Shown: piece after piece, positions 51,701-62,445 of the stretch
How positions within the stretch are numbered: position 1 is the first letter of the stretch
How the letters are laid out: the number at the start of each line of letters is the position of its first letter
Virus record (IMG/VR): IMGVR_UViG_3300028925_005942
Location: 1 to 63,437 of that record
Length of the DNA stretch: 63,437 nt
Direction: 5' to 3' (one strand)
Origin: a virus
The notes under the pieces: generated by a model
What the model saw: only the letters and a program-made list of their open reading frames with translations
Told to the model about the DNA's origin: nothing
Databases searched by the model: none
Translations under genes and position numbers: made by a program

Positions 51701-54453
51701 TTACTAAATTCAAGGGTAAAAGTACTGAGTTTAATAAAGACAGGTTTGAAACAGCTAAAGATATTCTAAAAGAATTAGATACAAGCAAGTTAACGGGTGA
51801 TAATAAAAAAGTTATTGAAGAATTAGTAGATAATGTAATCAATGAAGAGATATTTATAGATGATATGTCTTATGCAGACAACTTATACATTACGGCATTA
51901 GATTTATCTTTTGAGGTAGGTAAGAATAATGAACCCTATATACCAACTCAGGTTATAGCTAAACTAAACAGAAAGGCTTTCGCAGCTAAGAATGCTAAAG
52001 AGATTTCAGATGGTATAGCTAACGGAGTTAAAAAGTTAGGATTGTCTGACATGAGTACTATTGAAATTGAAAATGTATTAGGAAGGCAAAACTTAGCATT
52101 TATAGATGAAGCTGTAGGAACAGGGAAAACTAGCCCTATATATAAGGCTATCGTTAACCCTATAGAAAGAGGTATTAGTGGTTTACTTACAGATGTTAGT
52201 ACTGCTATGTCTACTTTTAATGCAGCTCTAGGGAGAAAGGTTAATGAGAAGACTTCTTTTGATACAGAATATAAGAGAAAAAAAATCAATACAAAGGTTG
52301 GGATGCTCATGATTCAGATGCAAGAGAATAGTGCTTACAGTAAAAGAGATGTTTGGGGATATATATTAGGGAAGGAAAATAGAAAAAAAACATACAAGAA
52401 TAAAGAAACGCCTATTCTTCTTCAAGAGATTTATGATGCCCTTCCAAAGAAGAGAAATGATGAAGGATTATTTGTTGTTGATGTAGAGAAAGCTTATAAA
52501 GGATTATCAGCAAGAGAGAAAAGAGTATTTGATGCGTCAAGAAAAATACTTAATGAATTAGAATCAAAACAAAAGCATATCAACGAGTATAGAGGAATTC
52601 CTTTTAATGCTATTGAGAATTATGTGCCTTTATTGGGTAAATCAGAAACATCAAGAGCAGATGGAGATGGATACACTATATCTGATATGAAAGATAAACC
52701 TTGGGCGGCTAATATGGCTAACTCTAATGTTAAGTTGGCAGCAGACAGAGGTAAGGCTAGAACTTCTAATAACATTAGAATTTACGAACCTAATATTGAG
52801 AGAATATTAACTGATGCTGTTCAGCAGGTTAATAGAGATTACCATCTAACAGATGCCGTTGGTAAAATGGGTGAGACAATTAACCATGTCAAAAATAACT
52901 GGGGAAAAGAAAATGTAGATGGATTAAATATTTTTGCTGATGCAGTTCAAAATAGAATGATAGATGCAGTTAAATTTCAATTTGAAACCACTCCAGGGAC
53001 TATTGCTCAGAAATTTATGGGAGCTACTTATGCCTTTAAACTTGCTAGAACATGGAGAGTTCCAATTGAAATATGCACAGAAGTATATAGAATTAACACT
53101 GCTGTAGGAAATAAGTACTCTCCTGAAATTATAATAAAGTCTGGTTTAGAAAGAATAAATAAAAACTTAATAAACTCTAAAAACAAACTATATAGCTTTC
53201 TTCGTTCTGATACTAAACTAGAGGATTTGTCTTCTGGAGTTAAGTATGACAAAGAATACACTGTATTTGATAAATTACTCCAACAAACAAAAAGTCCATA
53301 CATTCATAAATTTAATAGGTGGCAAATTGAAGGTGCTTATGATATGAATAATGTAATGGCTAATAAAGGGGTTGTAGCGGGAATGGCACAATATGCTTTA
53401 GGATTACCAGATAGAGCTACTATACATATGGCTTGGATGCCTAGATTCATGGCAGAATTCAAGTCAATCACTGGAGAAAAATTCTCTTATGAAAAATATG
53501 CTGAAGACGCTTCATACGGAAAGAATCATAATAAGGCTATATTAGAAGCATCCTCAATAGGAGATAAGGCAGCTCAGATGTATAAAAACACTTCTATGAA
53601 GGGGCAGCAGAGAACAAAGCTTAGAGTATTTAATCCTCTGAAAGGTAAGGATGCATTTAACTATTATGTTGACGCTAAAAGTGCTGCGTCTCCTTACTTA
53701 ACCTACATGTCTACATTTGGAGCTTTAGAGTCGGCTATGTTCAGTAAATCTGTATCTGATTCTTATAATGGAGTCAACTCTAATAAAGGAGACGGAATAA
53801 GAGCTGCTGTTGGTATATTTTCAGCTGGCGTTGGTTATGGACTAATGACTCAAATTGAATACCAGTATGGTTCATACCTTTACAATCAAGCTGTTTATGG
53901 AGAAAGTTCTGAAGAAGCTCAAGCAAAAGCAGCGGAAATAGCTAAGATAATTACTCCTGAAGGTATTGGGTTACAGATTTTAGCGAATGCAGCATTCTTA
54001 AACATAACTAAATTTTCACAAACAGCTAGATTAGTTTCTTTATCGACAGCTGGGTTGATTTCTCAGAATACTGAAAACAAGGAATTAAAAGTTAAATTAG
54101 ATGAATTGACCAATAAGATACTTATGGGAGACCCTATATTAGCTGAAAAATATGGAGATAAAACACAAATATTAAAAGATTTAGTTCCTAATATACATTA
54201 TGGATTAGGAGTTGTCACTGATAATGTAGGAAATATAAATGATTTTGGTGAGTTTTATGATGCAGAGCTTGATAGTGATACAAAACGTGTAGAGTTATGG
54301 AAACTAATTGAGTCTCTTAATGATTTACAAAAACTATATTTCATGACTAAGCATGGTACACAGGTATTTGGACAGAAATATATAGATAAACAAATAAGAA
54401 AAGAACAAGAAATACTAAAGAATAGAGCTATTGGAGATTACAACGATTTATAA
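45739..54453 (+). CDS. giant ejected virion protein: transglycosylase, metallopeptidase and large-polyvalent domains
   Basis: 2904 residues. Acidic N-terminus; lytic transglycosylase-like domain (221-345: EEFATGIVFAENSGEFDY..., INPKSSATGAYQFL, with E near 234); metallopeptidase-like HEVGH at 1359-1363 with a following E; a region (about 1512-1634) with GGTKLDNFDNHLTPIYEKAGFRV and GTPDVVAMVYDP that resembles an acetyltransferase-like domain of phage internal proteins; long coiled segments (1700-2030); a C-terminal portion (about 2420-2740) like large polyvalent domains. Works like T7 gp16: punches peptidoglycan and helps DNA enter the cell. It fills 13.7% of the window. Confidence 0.75.
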   Translation: MPIEDLDNLELNTDELGQNYSTEEDAPEVPVTEEVDVTAEDETKVDDIKTSVDTLTYKWNGVKGDELKQSHANLYATMSNPNLITRAEEAGVEPEEFLFNLFEDEFNGDKANFKIALKNIKKETNLTLEHATSVDKDAYLEDFFGKNITAPKEGAIKYKEEDGIYSMSNDKGEWSTINERTFNLGKRNSQYDSKSREYIRGVEEDIIPPINNDEENSTKGITREEFATGIVFAENSGEFDYKAINPKSSATGAYQFLYERDEVKAYLKKNYSITTRKGFQDSEEAQDGLLDYMLEDKPGRYPFMAKSLQKDYKDFIPETIEYNQLLALEHFAGHGELRELFARVRDKKITKKEVFDFVPKGQEVLNLSVGEYLKRFNKGFSSVGNDEAINEQESFFNNPLIAISDGINSQLPTNGEDANEGAIIDSREIYEQSLITSNEISPLLDNKMPAGFDFTDDLDEVWDNMSLSAIELISSNVDEKLNDESVLGDEKSILQASLTNESDIEEIAEMTVNNKKLNLYTAAADGMFADILSVYESDIEEERKANQEATNNANKRIKSSGVNIMMPGATTSREVSTEIGTPDIIQFTAEEFLTKDRFNNIPPAMKLIMAERIQDLYNNKLREPEFNKKKEDMLTFWGASSKESIATEVQNFIDSSAENGETMKDIVTKVNESYPVELKLDDAGKLSVEFNDEELYNKIDGEATSHANEVVPGQTNIGSSAEMVLKHGLNQTIPGYLKWALTGTKAFSIVGRTPTESEEFKSSIVSFIGDPTLWATGGIVGFAGKKIGTKLLTRHLAKWETRLAVKYGDEAAKTTVNLVAKRQAAKITAPIASGATLGTWKFNNEVLTQRVQKSGWGVNDIDYWDSIQEGGIDAVLGASIFGVSSKVMGRFKLMDETMALKGRSPLSRGMLKYGVAHPIDLAGQTSVFVGGGAVLHGNIPTMQEAEETAVFLLSMKFAHGVQNGLFTYVKTGNFKKGEGMPANFSPIERDIINAKFNLTKPKENATVSEKVEWDNNTSKEIAENKEIFNDLLHDKTVPLTLRSKVLMREFGLKLGVNGDTDDNKFKRNKKAKALVTTEVKTIFNGANFDVIKLNENGEVLDVARFKNSTDANTFAQTTVKNISDNIARFNYNNEMSLDNKVEIVDYLKNELGSSLNEVTEILNTTTPTERTHNQNILVEAFKSKVQEVSDLNQLKIKEEATESLKTKGEEVTEQALENEIIKLRELKSKQDEVILKGRVKKEGEQEIQGKQKADNQLLRNIEIALSKDGDNPIYATEESISSINKENLTDHQKEALIDIDKSIKAFKSLGLDVYIHTSNKEYMKSSGEAIEGVNIQGHRNTKTGDIHMNMSHLDKLTTAHEVGHHFGELLKKANPEKYKIVEEGVYKLISENPEFAEVLDYIKSKDAEGNDIYKDISEKKNEALAEYIAKLQKGDYTVETQNKFINGAKIQLNKIMETLKIDYKFETNNEVLTFLDGITKKIDKGEDITKKDLGVGKEKTEFSELLTKTKNENPDAYWSVGEVSLEEVKKGTLIKTEGGQAIVKADGDIVGLFKTPGTTEKGVAGKLLDKAVEAGGTKLDNFDNHLTPIYEKAGFRVVSRMKFNEEYAPEGWNKEKHGTPDVVAMVYDPAKKLKIEEKSFTDYDKAMSYRDSQIKGEAIQPRVSKERGRVFTEIDNIISKTKKRLTEDVNPETLENNAISYLQESKWYAEATDKEREIAVVEVRSNLAIKEKKSPSVNKVLGNPKENTVVMTEKVALKEQLKSEAKGAKGAEGYIKEINTKLIDYIKESDLKDSSIGKSLLKKVASVTSEKGFDNVVDALEVAVERQTRRDLIGNVRILKEKVRKKLNKGDYTNQSDIIKDLLEAPSHKVKDNAILGELVVKLEELNRSNVALVEPKKIEELNKSISELVAKSEKSIPTQDSLGELGVDIKTRLKGELKSESTEEIDTVKGLRSDILRFERNLEELNIAGKLSEGQYEQYTKELNEFVTKFKGKSTEFNKDRFETAKDILKELDTSKLTGDNKKVIEELVDNVINEEIFIDDMSYADNLYITALDLSFEVGKNNEPYIPTQVIAKLNRKAFAAKNAKEISDGIANGVKKLGLSDMSTIEIENVLGRQNLAFIDEAVGTGKTSPIYKAIVNPIERGISGLLTDVSTAMSTFNAALGRKVNEKTSFDTEYKRKKINTKVGMLMIQMQENSAYSKRDVWGYILGKENRKKTYKNKETPILLQEIYDALPKKRNDEGLFVVDVEKAYKGLSAREKRVFDASRKILNELESKQKHINEYRGIPFNAIENYVPLLGKSETSRADGDGYTISDMKDKPWAANMANSNVKLAADRGKARTSNNIRIYEPNIERILTDAVQQVNRDYHLTDAVGKMGETINHVKNNWGKENVDGLNIFADAVQNRMIDAVKFQFETTPGTIAQKFMGATYAFKLARTWRVPIEICTEVYRINTAVGNKYSPEIIIKSGLERINKNLINSKNKLYSFLRSDTKLEDLSSGVKYDKEYTVFDKLLQQTKSPYIHKFNRWQIEGAYDMNNVMANKGVVAGMAQYALGLPDRATIHMAWMPRFMAEFKSITGEKFSYEKYAEDASYGKNHNKAILEASSIGDKAAQMYKNTSMKGQQRTKLRVFNPLKGKDAFNYYVDAKSAASPYLTYMSTFGALESAMFSKSVSDSYNGVNSNKGDGIRAAVGIFSAGVGYGLMTQIEYQYGSYLYNQAVYGESSEEAQAKAAEIAKIITPEGIGLQILANAAFLNITKFSQTARLVSLSTAGLISQNTENKELKVKLDELTNKILMGDPILAEKYGDKTQILKDLVPNIHYGLGVVTDNVGNINDFGEFYDAELDSDTKRVELWKLIESLNDLQKLYFMTKHGTQVFGQKYIDKQIRKEQEILKNRAIGDYNDL

Positions 54454-54476
54454 TAGAACTTGTAATAAAAAAACAC

Positions 54477-54484
54477 TATATTTG
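54477..54484 (+). promoter_or_regulatory. -7 box
   Basis: TATATTTG before the ATG at 54508. Confidence 0.7.
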
Positions 54485-54507
54485 TAACACATAAATAATA
54501 AAAAACC

Positions 54508-54783
54508 ATGGCAGATAAACACGATGAATTAGCATTAGGAATGGCTAAACAATTAGTACTAACAGACGCAGATGTAATTATCAACAGACAAGTGTATTAT
54601 ATTGTTGCGGTTACTGATACAGTTTTAACTGGTATAACAATGAATACAGACGCAGCTGGAACTGGTGAGACTATAACTGGCGTTCTAAACGGAAAGACTA
54701 TTGTAGCGGGAAGTCAATTCCCTTTATCAATATCAGCAGCAACAGTTACATCTGGTGAGTGCATTATGTATAGCAAAGTTTAA
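54508..54783 (+). CDS. small virion/tail-associated protein
   Basis: 91 residues, beta-rich, glycine/threonine-rich, no domain recognised. Stop is followed directly by a copy of the TGCATATGCATATGCA control element. Confidence 0.5.
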   Translation: MADKHDELALGMAKQLVLTDADVIINRQVYYIVAVTDTVLTGITMNTDAAGTGETITGVLNGKTIVAGSQFPLSISAATVTSGECIMYSKV

Positions 54784-54840
54784 TGCGTTTGCATATGCAT
54801 ATGCATTGCTATAAGATAACATAAGATAACATAAGATAAC
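54784..54840 (+). promoter_or_regulatory. TGCATATGCATATGCA control element, copy 3
   Basis: GTTTGCATATGCATATGCAT, then TGCTATAAGATAAC followed by two more ATAAGATAAC repeats and CTATATTATG. Same plan as the element before the 6837 gene. The ten-base ATAAGATAAC is present three times in a row (54811-54840). Confidence 0.6.
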
Positions 54841-54848
54841 ACTATATT

Positions 54849-55538
54849 ATGAAATTAGGAATAAGATTAGGACATCCTAAAGTATCATCAGGATTTTCAC
54901 CAACAGACGCTTCAGACTTATCTTTATGGTATCAGAATGGGGTTGGAGTAACTTCTCGTCAATGGGCGGATTCTTCTGGAAATAATAATACAGCAGACGC
55001 TCCTACAGGGAATGAGCCTACACCAGCAGAAGGAGGTTTTGATTTTGAAAACGACAGTAGCACTACTATTGATTACTTGGACTTTTCTTCATTTGATTTA
55101 ACAGGGGCATTCAGTATGTTTTGGGTAATCAAAATGGAGTCTTACGATAATCAAAACACGCTATTTAGCTCAAACAACTCAAATTTTATTGAACAGCAAT
55201 CAGCCGCTCAAATAAGAATGAAATGTAAAGGAAGTACAACTATATTAGCGTATGGAGGCCCTAATAACTTTTCTACTGGTAGTAAGTTTTTGATGACTGT
55301 AAATAGAGATTCCTCAGGAAATATTTCCACCTATAAAGATGGGGTTTTATTAACTCAGTCTGGTTCTTCAGGAAACCCAAATACAAGCACTCTTACAATA
55401 GATACGCTTGGAGTTAGAGATGATACCGATAGAGCATTTGATGGGATAATGTATGAGTTATTAGTGTATGACTCAGAAAAGACGGGAAGCGAATTAACTA
55501 GTCTTCATAATTATTTAACAACTAAATTTTCTCTGTAA
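54849..55538 (+). CDS. LamG/concanavalin-like tail or surface protein
   Basis: 229 residues. DASDLSLWYQNGVGVTSRQW..DSSGNNN, then FSMFWVIKMES..., SSGNISTYKDGVLL, then FDGIMYELLVYDSEKTGSEL and a LHNYLTTKF end. This is a LamG-like carbohydrate-binding jelly-roll as in fibre tips. It follows the control element, suggesting expression separate from the TAnnTTTG promoters. Confidence 0.65.
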   Translation: MKLGIRLGHPKVSSGFSPTDASDLSLWYQNGVGVTSRQWADSSGNNNTADAPTGNEPTPAEGGFDFENDSSTTIDYLDFSSFDLTGAFSMFWVIKMESYDNQNTLFSSNNSNFIEQQSAAQIRMKCKGSTTILAYGGPNNFSTGSKFLMTVNRDSSGNISTYKDGVLLTQSGSSGNPNTSTLTIDTLGVRDDTDRAFDGIMYELLVYDSEKTGSELTSLHNYLTTKFSL

Positions 55539-56035
55539 TGAGGTATTTTTTACATAACATTGTCAGCCATTTTGGTTTTGATACATTCCACGACTTTACA
55601 ACATCTATGATACACTTCCATCTTTTAAAAGTTACTGCTCCAGTTGGAGTTTGTCTTGGCTTAATGTCTAGTATGTTGGGCTTTGCTGATGCGACATCAT
55701 TAGCCTTCTTTGTAATGGTTTTATTTGAGTTAATCTCAGGTGTTTCTGCCTCAGTATTTGAAGGTAAAAAGATAGAAAGCAGGAAGTTTTCTAGATTTGG
55801 TTTTAAATTATTGACGTGGTTAGTGCTAATGGGAGTGTTAAATTCCTTTAAAAGCCAATATGATTCAGGAGTATTAGGATGGTTGATGAGTACCATGGCT
55901 TCTAGTGTTGTAGGGTATATATTATTTGAATATGTTTTATCAATTGTAGAGAATTTAGAAAGAATTACTGGAAAATCCATTCCATTAAAGAAATTTTTAT
56001 TAGATTTGTTTGATAAATTCATAAACAAAAACTAA
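55538..56035 (+). CDS. holin
   Basis: 165 residues with three hydrophobic spans (about 30-70, 80-105, 110-135) and the E-S-GV...ESRKFSRFGFK segment of the phage holin_4 type. Helical C-terminus (EYVLSIVENLERITGKS). It lies upstream of the amidase and its start overlaps the previous stop. Makes holes in the inner membrane at lysis. Confidence 0.75.
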   Translation: MRYFLHNIVSHFGFDTFHDFTTSMIHFHLLKVTAPVGVCLGLMSSMLGFADATSLAFFVMVLFELISGVSASVFEGKKIESRKFSRFGFKLLTWLVLMGVLNSFKSQYDSGVLGWLMSTMASSVVGYILFEYVLSIVENLERITGKSIPLKKFLLDLFDKFINKN

Positions 56036-56526
56036 TGAACCGAGAATTAAAGTACCTTGTTATACATTGTACTGCAACACCAGCTGGCAGAGAAGTAACA
56101 GAACAAGACATCAAAGAGTGGCATATGGCAGAGCCACCAAAAGGAAGGGGATGGTCTAAAGTAGGTTACTCCGACTTAATCCATTTAGATGGCACTATGA
56201 CTAACCTAACACCATTCAATCAAGATGGTAGAGTTGACTATTGGGAACTTACTTATGGTTCTTCAGGTATTAATTCAGTATCAAGACATATTGTATACTC
56301 AGGAGGAACATCTAAAGATGGCTATAACGCTAAAGATACAAGAACAAAAGAGCAGACCAAGACAATGGATGCTTATGTACTCTACATGATTAGAAGACAC
56401 CCTGATATTCAAGTAGCAGGTCATAATCAATTTAAAAAGAAGTCATGTCCATCATTCTGTACGGTAGATTACTGCAAATCAATTGGAGTCCCAGGAAAGA
56501 ATATATTCAAAGGGGAACACAAGTAA
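56035..56526 (+). CDS. N-acetylmuramoyl-L-alanine amidase (endolysin)
   Basis: 163 residues, T7 lysozyme-like Amidase_2. H11 in VIHCTATP, H130 in VAGHNQF, and C138 (SCPSF), with K136, fit the zinc site and catalytic lysine. It breaks the bond between muramic acid and the peptide. The 56035 ATG overlaps the holin stop (TAATG). Confidence 0.92.
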   Translation: MNRELKYLVIHCTATPAGREVTEQDIKEWHMAEPPKGRGWSKVGYSDLIHLDGTMTNLTPFNQDGRVDYWELTYGSSGINSVSRHIVYSGGTSKDGYNAKDTRTKEQTKTMDAYVLYMIRRHPDIQVAGHNQFKKKSCPSFCTVDYCKSIGVPGKNIFKGEHK

Positions 56527-56594
56527 AGTTATAAACAAATCCAATTACTATCATTAATTATTAGTATTATTGCATAACAATTAAAAGTTATACA

Positions 56595-57689
56595 ATGAAA
56601 AAAGAAGAAGGAAAAAGACTAAGACTATCCAGAGATGAGGTTGAATTAGTCAATCAGAGTAGAGCTAACTCTCTAGACAATTTTAATGATAACACATCAT
56701 TAGATATCCACCTAGAAGATAGAGGTATTAAGAAGAAAGATGTAGTCTCCGTAAAGCATTGGCAAACAATGAAGGGAGATAACAGATTCTCTGTAGTAAC
56801 TAAAGAAGGAGTCGATAACGAGGACTCAGACATACTAGAGAGAGTTGGAAAATTCATAGAAGAACACTCCCCTCATTACCCTTCGGTAAAGAGATTACAC
56901 AAAGATGATGGTCATTTATTAGTAATTAATCCTGCTGACATTCATGTAGGTAAATATGCTAATGCAAGAGAGACTGGAGAGGAATATAACATGCAGATAG
57001 CCAAAGAAAGGGTTTTAGAGGGGGTACAAGGGCTTATAAACAAATCTAAGGGTTTCCATGTAGATAAGGTATTATTCTGTATTGGTAACGATATTCTCCA
57101 TACGGACTCCGTGCTTTCGGCAACTACTAGAGGTACTTATCAGGACACTGATGGTAAGTGGTGGGAGCATTATGAAGTTGCTTTAGAAATTTATGTAGCT
57201 TGTGTTGAGATGTTAAGAGAGGTAGCTCCAGTAGATGTGGTTCATTCAATGTCTAACCATGATTTCCAGAGTGGATTTCATTTAGCACACGCTTTACAAT
57301 CTTGGTTCAGAAACACTAAAGATGTTGACTTTGATATATCAGTAGCTAATCGTAAGTATTATAGATATTTTTCTAGTCTTATAGGATTAGAACATGGCGA
57401 TGGAGCTAAGATGGATAAGTTACCTATTTTAATGGCACAGGAGCAACCACTACTCTGGGGGGAAACTACTCATAGGTACTGGTATCTACATCATTTACAT
57501 CACAAGATAAAATATAAGTGGCTGGATGCTAAGGATTTCATTGGAGTTACAGTAGAATACATGAGAAGTCCATCATCAGCAGATTCCTGGCATGCAGGGA
57601 AAGGATTTACAGGAACCTTGCGGGCAGTTGAAGGTTTCATTCATGCTAAACAAGGAGGTCAAGTGGCTCGATTAGTACATTACTTTTAA
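56595..57689 (+). CDS. metallophosphoesterase-family phage protein
   Basis: 364 residues. Metal motifs in order: PADIHVGK (near 115), CIGNDILH (near 163), SNHD (219-222), EHGDG (near 266) and LHHLHH (near 300). Late genes of this type are found near lysis genes of podophages. It cleaves a phosphoester; the substrate is not evident (a DNA nuclease such as SbcD is one known use). Confidence 0.75.
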   Translation: MKKEEGKRLRLSRDEVELVNQSRANSLDNFNDNTSLDIHLEDRGIKKKDVVSVKHWQTMKGDNRFSVVTKEGVDNEDSDILERVGKFIEEHSPHYPSVKRLHKDDGHLLVINPADIHVGKYANARETGEEYNMQIAKERVLEGVQGLINKSKGFHVDKVLFCIGNDILHTDSVLSATTRGTYQDTDGKWWEHYEVALEIYVACVEMLREVAPVDVVHSMSNHDFQSGFHLAHALQSWFRNTKDVDFDISVANRKYYRYFSSLIGLEHGDGAKMDKLPILMAQEQPLLWGETTHRYWYLHHLHHKIKYKWLDAKDFIGVTVEYMRSPSSADSWHAGKGFTGTLRAVEGFIHAKQGGQVARLVHYF

Positions 57690-57719
57690 CATAATAAATA
57701 ATAACAAACAAACAACAAA

Positions 57720-57950
57720 ATGGCAAAAACAATTAAACCAGATTTCTCTATGGCAAACACAATCAATCCAGCAATCGCTGATGCAAGAGACGAAAGAGCA
57801 TCTCAAGAAAGAAAGATGTTAAGAATGGAAGCGCTTAAGACAGCGGCAGGACTTGCTGTAAGTGGTGGAGACGTAGATACTAAAGTAGTTATAGATGCAG
57901 CTAACAATATCTATAATTATTTAGAGAACGGAACAACAATGGTGAAATAA
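57720..57950 (+). CDS. hypothetical 76-residue protein
   Basis: Basic/helical, no domain recognised. Overlaps the next gene as TAATG. In the lysis region by position. Confidence 0.5.
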   Translation: MAKTIKPDFSMANTINPAIADARDERASQERKMLRMEALKTAAGLAVSGGDVDTKVVIDAANNIYNYLENGTTMVK

Positions 57951-58564
57951 TGAAATCAAATATAAACATCATCGTAGTGTTTATCGTGATGTTAACATCT
58001 ATAGCTATGTGTAATATAGAAAGGCGTGAGTCTATTCAAAATGCACATAACCTTTCTAGTATGGCTGACACTACTAATCATTATAGACACGCATATAAAG
58101 TTAATAAAGAACACATAAATGAACTTAAAATTAATAATGAAGCACTTAGGGAAACTATTAAGGATTACAAAAATGTTAATAATATCACAACCGTTGTTAC
58201 TGTTACGAGCCTTGACACAATATACATTCCTTTTTCTGATACTATTAATTATATTTTCAATACTACTGCCGTGGTTAGTAGTGAGTTCTATAATATCAAT
58301 GCTGCTATTAGTAACGAAGGGCTTCAGATAAATAAGATATCTTTTCCTAATGAGACTTCAATAGTAGTTGGAGATAAAAAGATTAGGGGATTTTTAGGTA
58401 TAACTAAAGGAACTGAGTATGCAATTGGAGTTACTCATACTAACCCTCATATGAAAACTGTTAACCTTCAGCATTACACGATAACAAAAAAGAAGAGGTG
58501 GTACGAAACCACCCCCTTTCTTATTGGTGCTGGACTTATATCAGGAATACTGATAGCCAAATAG
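57950..58564 (+). CDS. two-span membrane protein, candidate spanin
   Basis: 204 residues. N-terminal membrane span (NIIVVFIVMLTSIAMC) and C-terminal span (PFLIGAGLISGILIAK) with a 150-residue helical/beta extracytoplasmic part between. This layout could link membranes at the end of lysis. Family members in Bacteroidetes prophages are unassigned. Last gene of the rightward block. Confidence 0.5.
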   Translation: MKSNINIIVVFIVMLTSIAMCNIERRESIQNAHNLSSMADTTNHYRHAYKVNKEHINELKINNEALRETIKDYKNVNNITTVVTVTSLDTIYIPFSDTINYIFNTTAVVSSEFYNINAAISNEGLQINKISFPNETSIVVGDKKIRGFLGITKGTEYAIGVTHTNPHMKTVNLQHYTITKKKRWYETTPFLIGAGLISGILIAK

Positions 58565-58738
58565 TCTTTCCTAATCGTCAGTCTTTATGTAGATTTGAAG
58601 TTGAAATTGAATTAACTGGTCTATTCTATGATTGTAACTGTAAACCATCAGTGTTAACTAGAGGAGACTTCTTGAGCTAATCCTAGCCATCTACATCTTC
58701 ACACCCTAAGACCTCAGAGTGTTTTTATGCTCCCCTTT
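58565..58738. other. convergent intergenic region
   Basis: Between the rightward lysis block and leftward GroEL block. A weak ACACCCT...AGAGTGT hairpin followed by TTTTT (58691-58722) could stop rightward transcription; no gene is credible here. Confidence 0.4.
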
Positions 58739-60943
<2,205 letters not shown>

Positions 60944-60944
60944 A

Positions 60945-61199
60945 TTAAAATCTATCATTAGTTAATCCGCAATCTTGTAATTTTTCTATATTAGTTATCC
61001 TCAATGTAATGTCCTCAGCTCTCTTGTTTATACTTCTTAAAAGCTTACCCATGACCCAAGAGTCATTAAGAGCTTCTGCTGTGGTAGTGCATACTGTGAT
61101 AACCTCTATACTGGAGCTATTAGATTTAGTAGCCCTAAGGGTTTTCTTTCTATTAGACCAATCAAAATCAATTCTTATGTTGTATATCGTCTTCTTCAT
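60945..61199 (-). CDS. hypothetical 84-residue protein
   Basis: Beta-alpha mix (YNIRIDFDWSNRKKTLRATK), no domain recognised. Begins inside the end of phoH (1-base overlap) and ends 1 base from groES, so part of one operon. Confidence 0.55.
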   Translation of the reverse strand: MKKTIYNIRIDFDWSNRKKTLRATKSNSSSIEVITVCTTTAEALNDSWVMGKLLRSINKRAEDITLRITNIEKLQDCGLTNDRF

Positions 61200-61855
61200 T
61201 AGTATCCTGTTAATAGTGTTAGCACTTCATTTATAGCTGGATGTCTGTGATTATCTTCTAGAATAACTTTAAACACATGCTTACTGTCTGTAATCTTTGC
61301 AACCTCATGTATAGCACTATAGTTTATATCCTTTAAGTCTATCTGCTGTTTGTCTCCGCAAAATATCATTATACTATTTTTACCCAATCTACCTAAAGCC
61401 ATATTGAATTGAGACTTAGTTAAATTCTGGAACTCATCTATAATAACAACAGAGTTCTCAAATGTCCTCCCTCTAAAATGTGATAGTGATACAAGCTCTA
61501 CTTCCTCATCTTCCACCATCTTCTCTATCTTCTCTGGCTTATTGTATACCTTTCTCATGTTGGACATAATAGGGACTAACCATGGCTCCATCTTTTCTTT
61601 TTCACTCCCAGGAAGAAATCCATTATCTTCTGTAGCTATTGTAGGTCTAGTAATAACAATCTTATCATACTGGCGCTTAAAGAATTGGTCAAGAGCTATT
61701 TGAACTGCTAATAGCGTTTTACCTGAACCAGCTCTACCTACAACGAAACTAAAAGCATGACTAAGTATATGTTCTTTAGCTCTCCTTTGTTCTTCTGAAA
61801 GGGATATGTTAAATTTAATATTACCCTTGGGGGGTTTCTTTTCTTTATTCCCCAT
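61199..61855 (-). CDS. phoH: PhoH-family P-loop ATPase
   Basis: 218 residues. Walker A GRAGSGKT at 40-47, Walker B VVIIDE at 136-141, and CGDKQQIDLKD late. PhoH-like proteins are common in marine phages. They bind ATP; the biological role is unsettled. Start ATG follows the 61856 gene with no spacer. Confidence 0.9.
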   Translation of the reverse strand: MGNKEKKPPKGNIKFNISLSEEQRRAKEHILSHAFSFVVGRAGSGKTLLAVQIALDQFFKRQYDKIVITRPTIATEDNGFLPGSEKEKMEPWLVPIMSNMRKVYNKPEKIEKMVEDEEVELVSLSHFRGRTFENSVVIIDEFQNLTKSQFNMALGRLGKNSIMIFCGDKQQIDLKDINYSAIHEVAKITDSKHVFKVILEDNHRHPAINEVLTLLTGY

Positions 61856-62131
61856 TTATTTACTTTCTTTCATTTCGTTAACAGCACTGTCTCGACCTTC
61901 TAATACATAATCCATAATAGAATCATATATTAATTCTGGAGTATGGTCTCCAGTAACCTCCATTGATTTGTCTATTTCCTGTTCGTATTGTCTAGATACC
62001 TTTAGCAATCTGTTAAACTTCTGTTTGACATTTCTGGCGTTAGTTCCTTTTAAGGAATGAAGATGCTCCGTAAAACACTTAAACAATGCTAAGGTTATGT
62101 TTATATCTAATAGTTCTATTTTATTTTTCAT
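61856..62131 (-). CDS. hypothetical 91-residue helical protein
   Basis: Helical and charged (NARNVKQKFNRLLKVSRQYEQ), no domain recognised. Overlaps the upstream gene by 11 bases. Confidence 0.55.
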   Translation of the reverse strand: MKNKIELLDINITLALFKCFTEHLHSLKGTNARNVKQKFNRLLKVSRQYEQEIDKSMEVTGDHTPELIYDSIMDYVLEGRDSAVNEMKESK

Positions 62132-62441
62132 TTCTTATTCTATCTAATTCAAATTCTAAATGGTTAATTGCTTTTTGTATACACTCAACACTTGTCGAAT
62201 GCTTCCTTTTTGCTCGGAGCAAATATGTGGTGGCAGTACCGACATTATAGGATAAATCAAAGTCTTCAATCACTTTACGTGCTTCGTAACCATAAACTCT
62301 TCCAATGTAATAGTTAGGAATCTTATCCTTACTGTAATCTACATCTGATTCTGTTGCTTCGTTCTTAGCGCTGTTTGTAGCACTCATGGTGTATCCATTT
62401 CTCCCTTGTTCGTAATAGTACTTATTATGTTTTTCACTCAT
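62121..62441 (-). CDS. DUF3310-like protein
   Basis: 106 residues. YYIGRVYGYEARKVIEDF, LSYNVGTATTYLLRAKRK and CIQKAINHLEFELDRI match the small phage family related to DUF3310 (Y.A..VI.DF.L....G....YL.RA.RK...KAI.HL). Function unknown, proposed nucleotide- or DNA-associated. Confidence 0.65.
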   Translation of the reverse strand: MSEKHNKYYYEQGRNGYTMSATNSAKNEATESDVDYSKDKIPNYYIGRVYGYEARKVIEDFDLSYNVGTATTYLLRAKRKHSTSVECIQKAINHLEFELDRIRNEK

Positions 62442-62445
62442 ATCT

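Noticed and set aside
58485-58515. GGTGGT...ACCACC hairpin near the end of the rightward block as terminator
   Set aside because: It is inside the coding sequence of the 57950-58564 gene and lacks a proper T-run directly after the stem.
58498-58680. 60-codon rightward frame at the end of the candidate spanin
   Set aside because: Overlaps the spanin gene in another frame and has no leader; probably chance.
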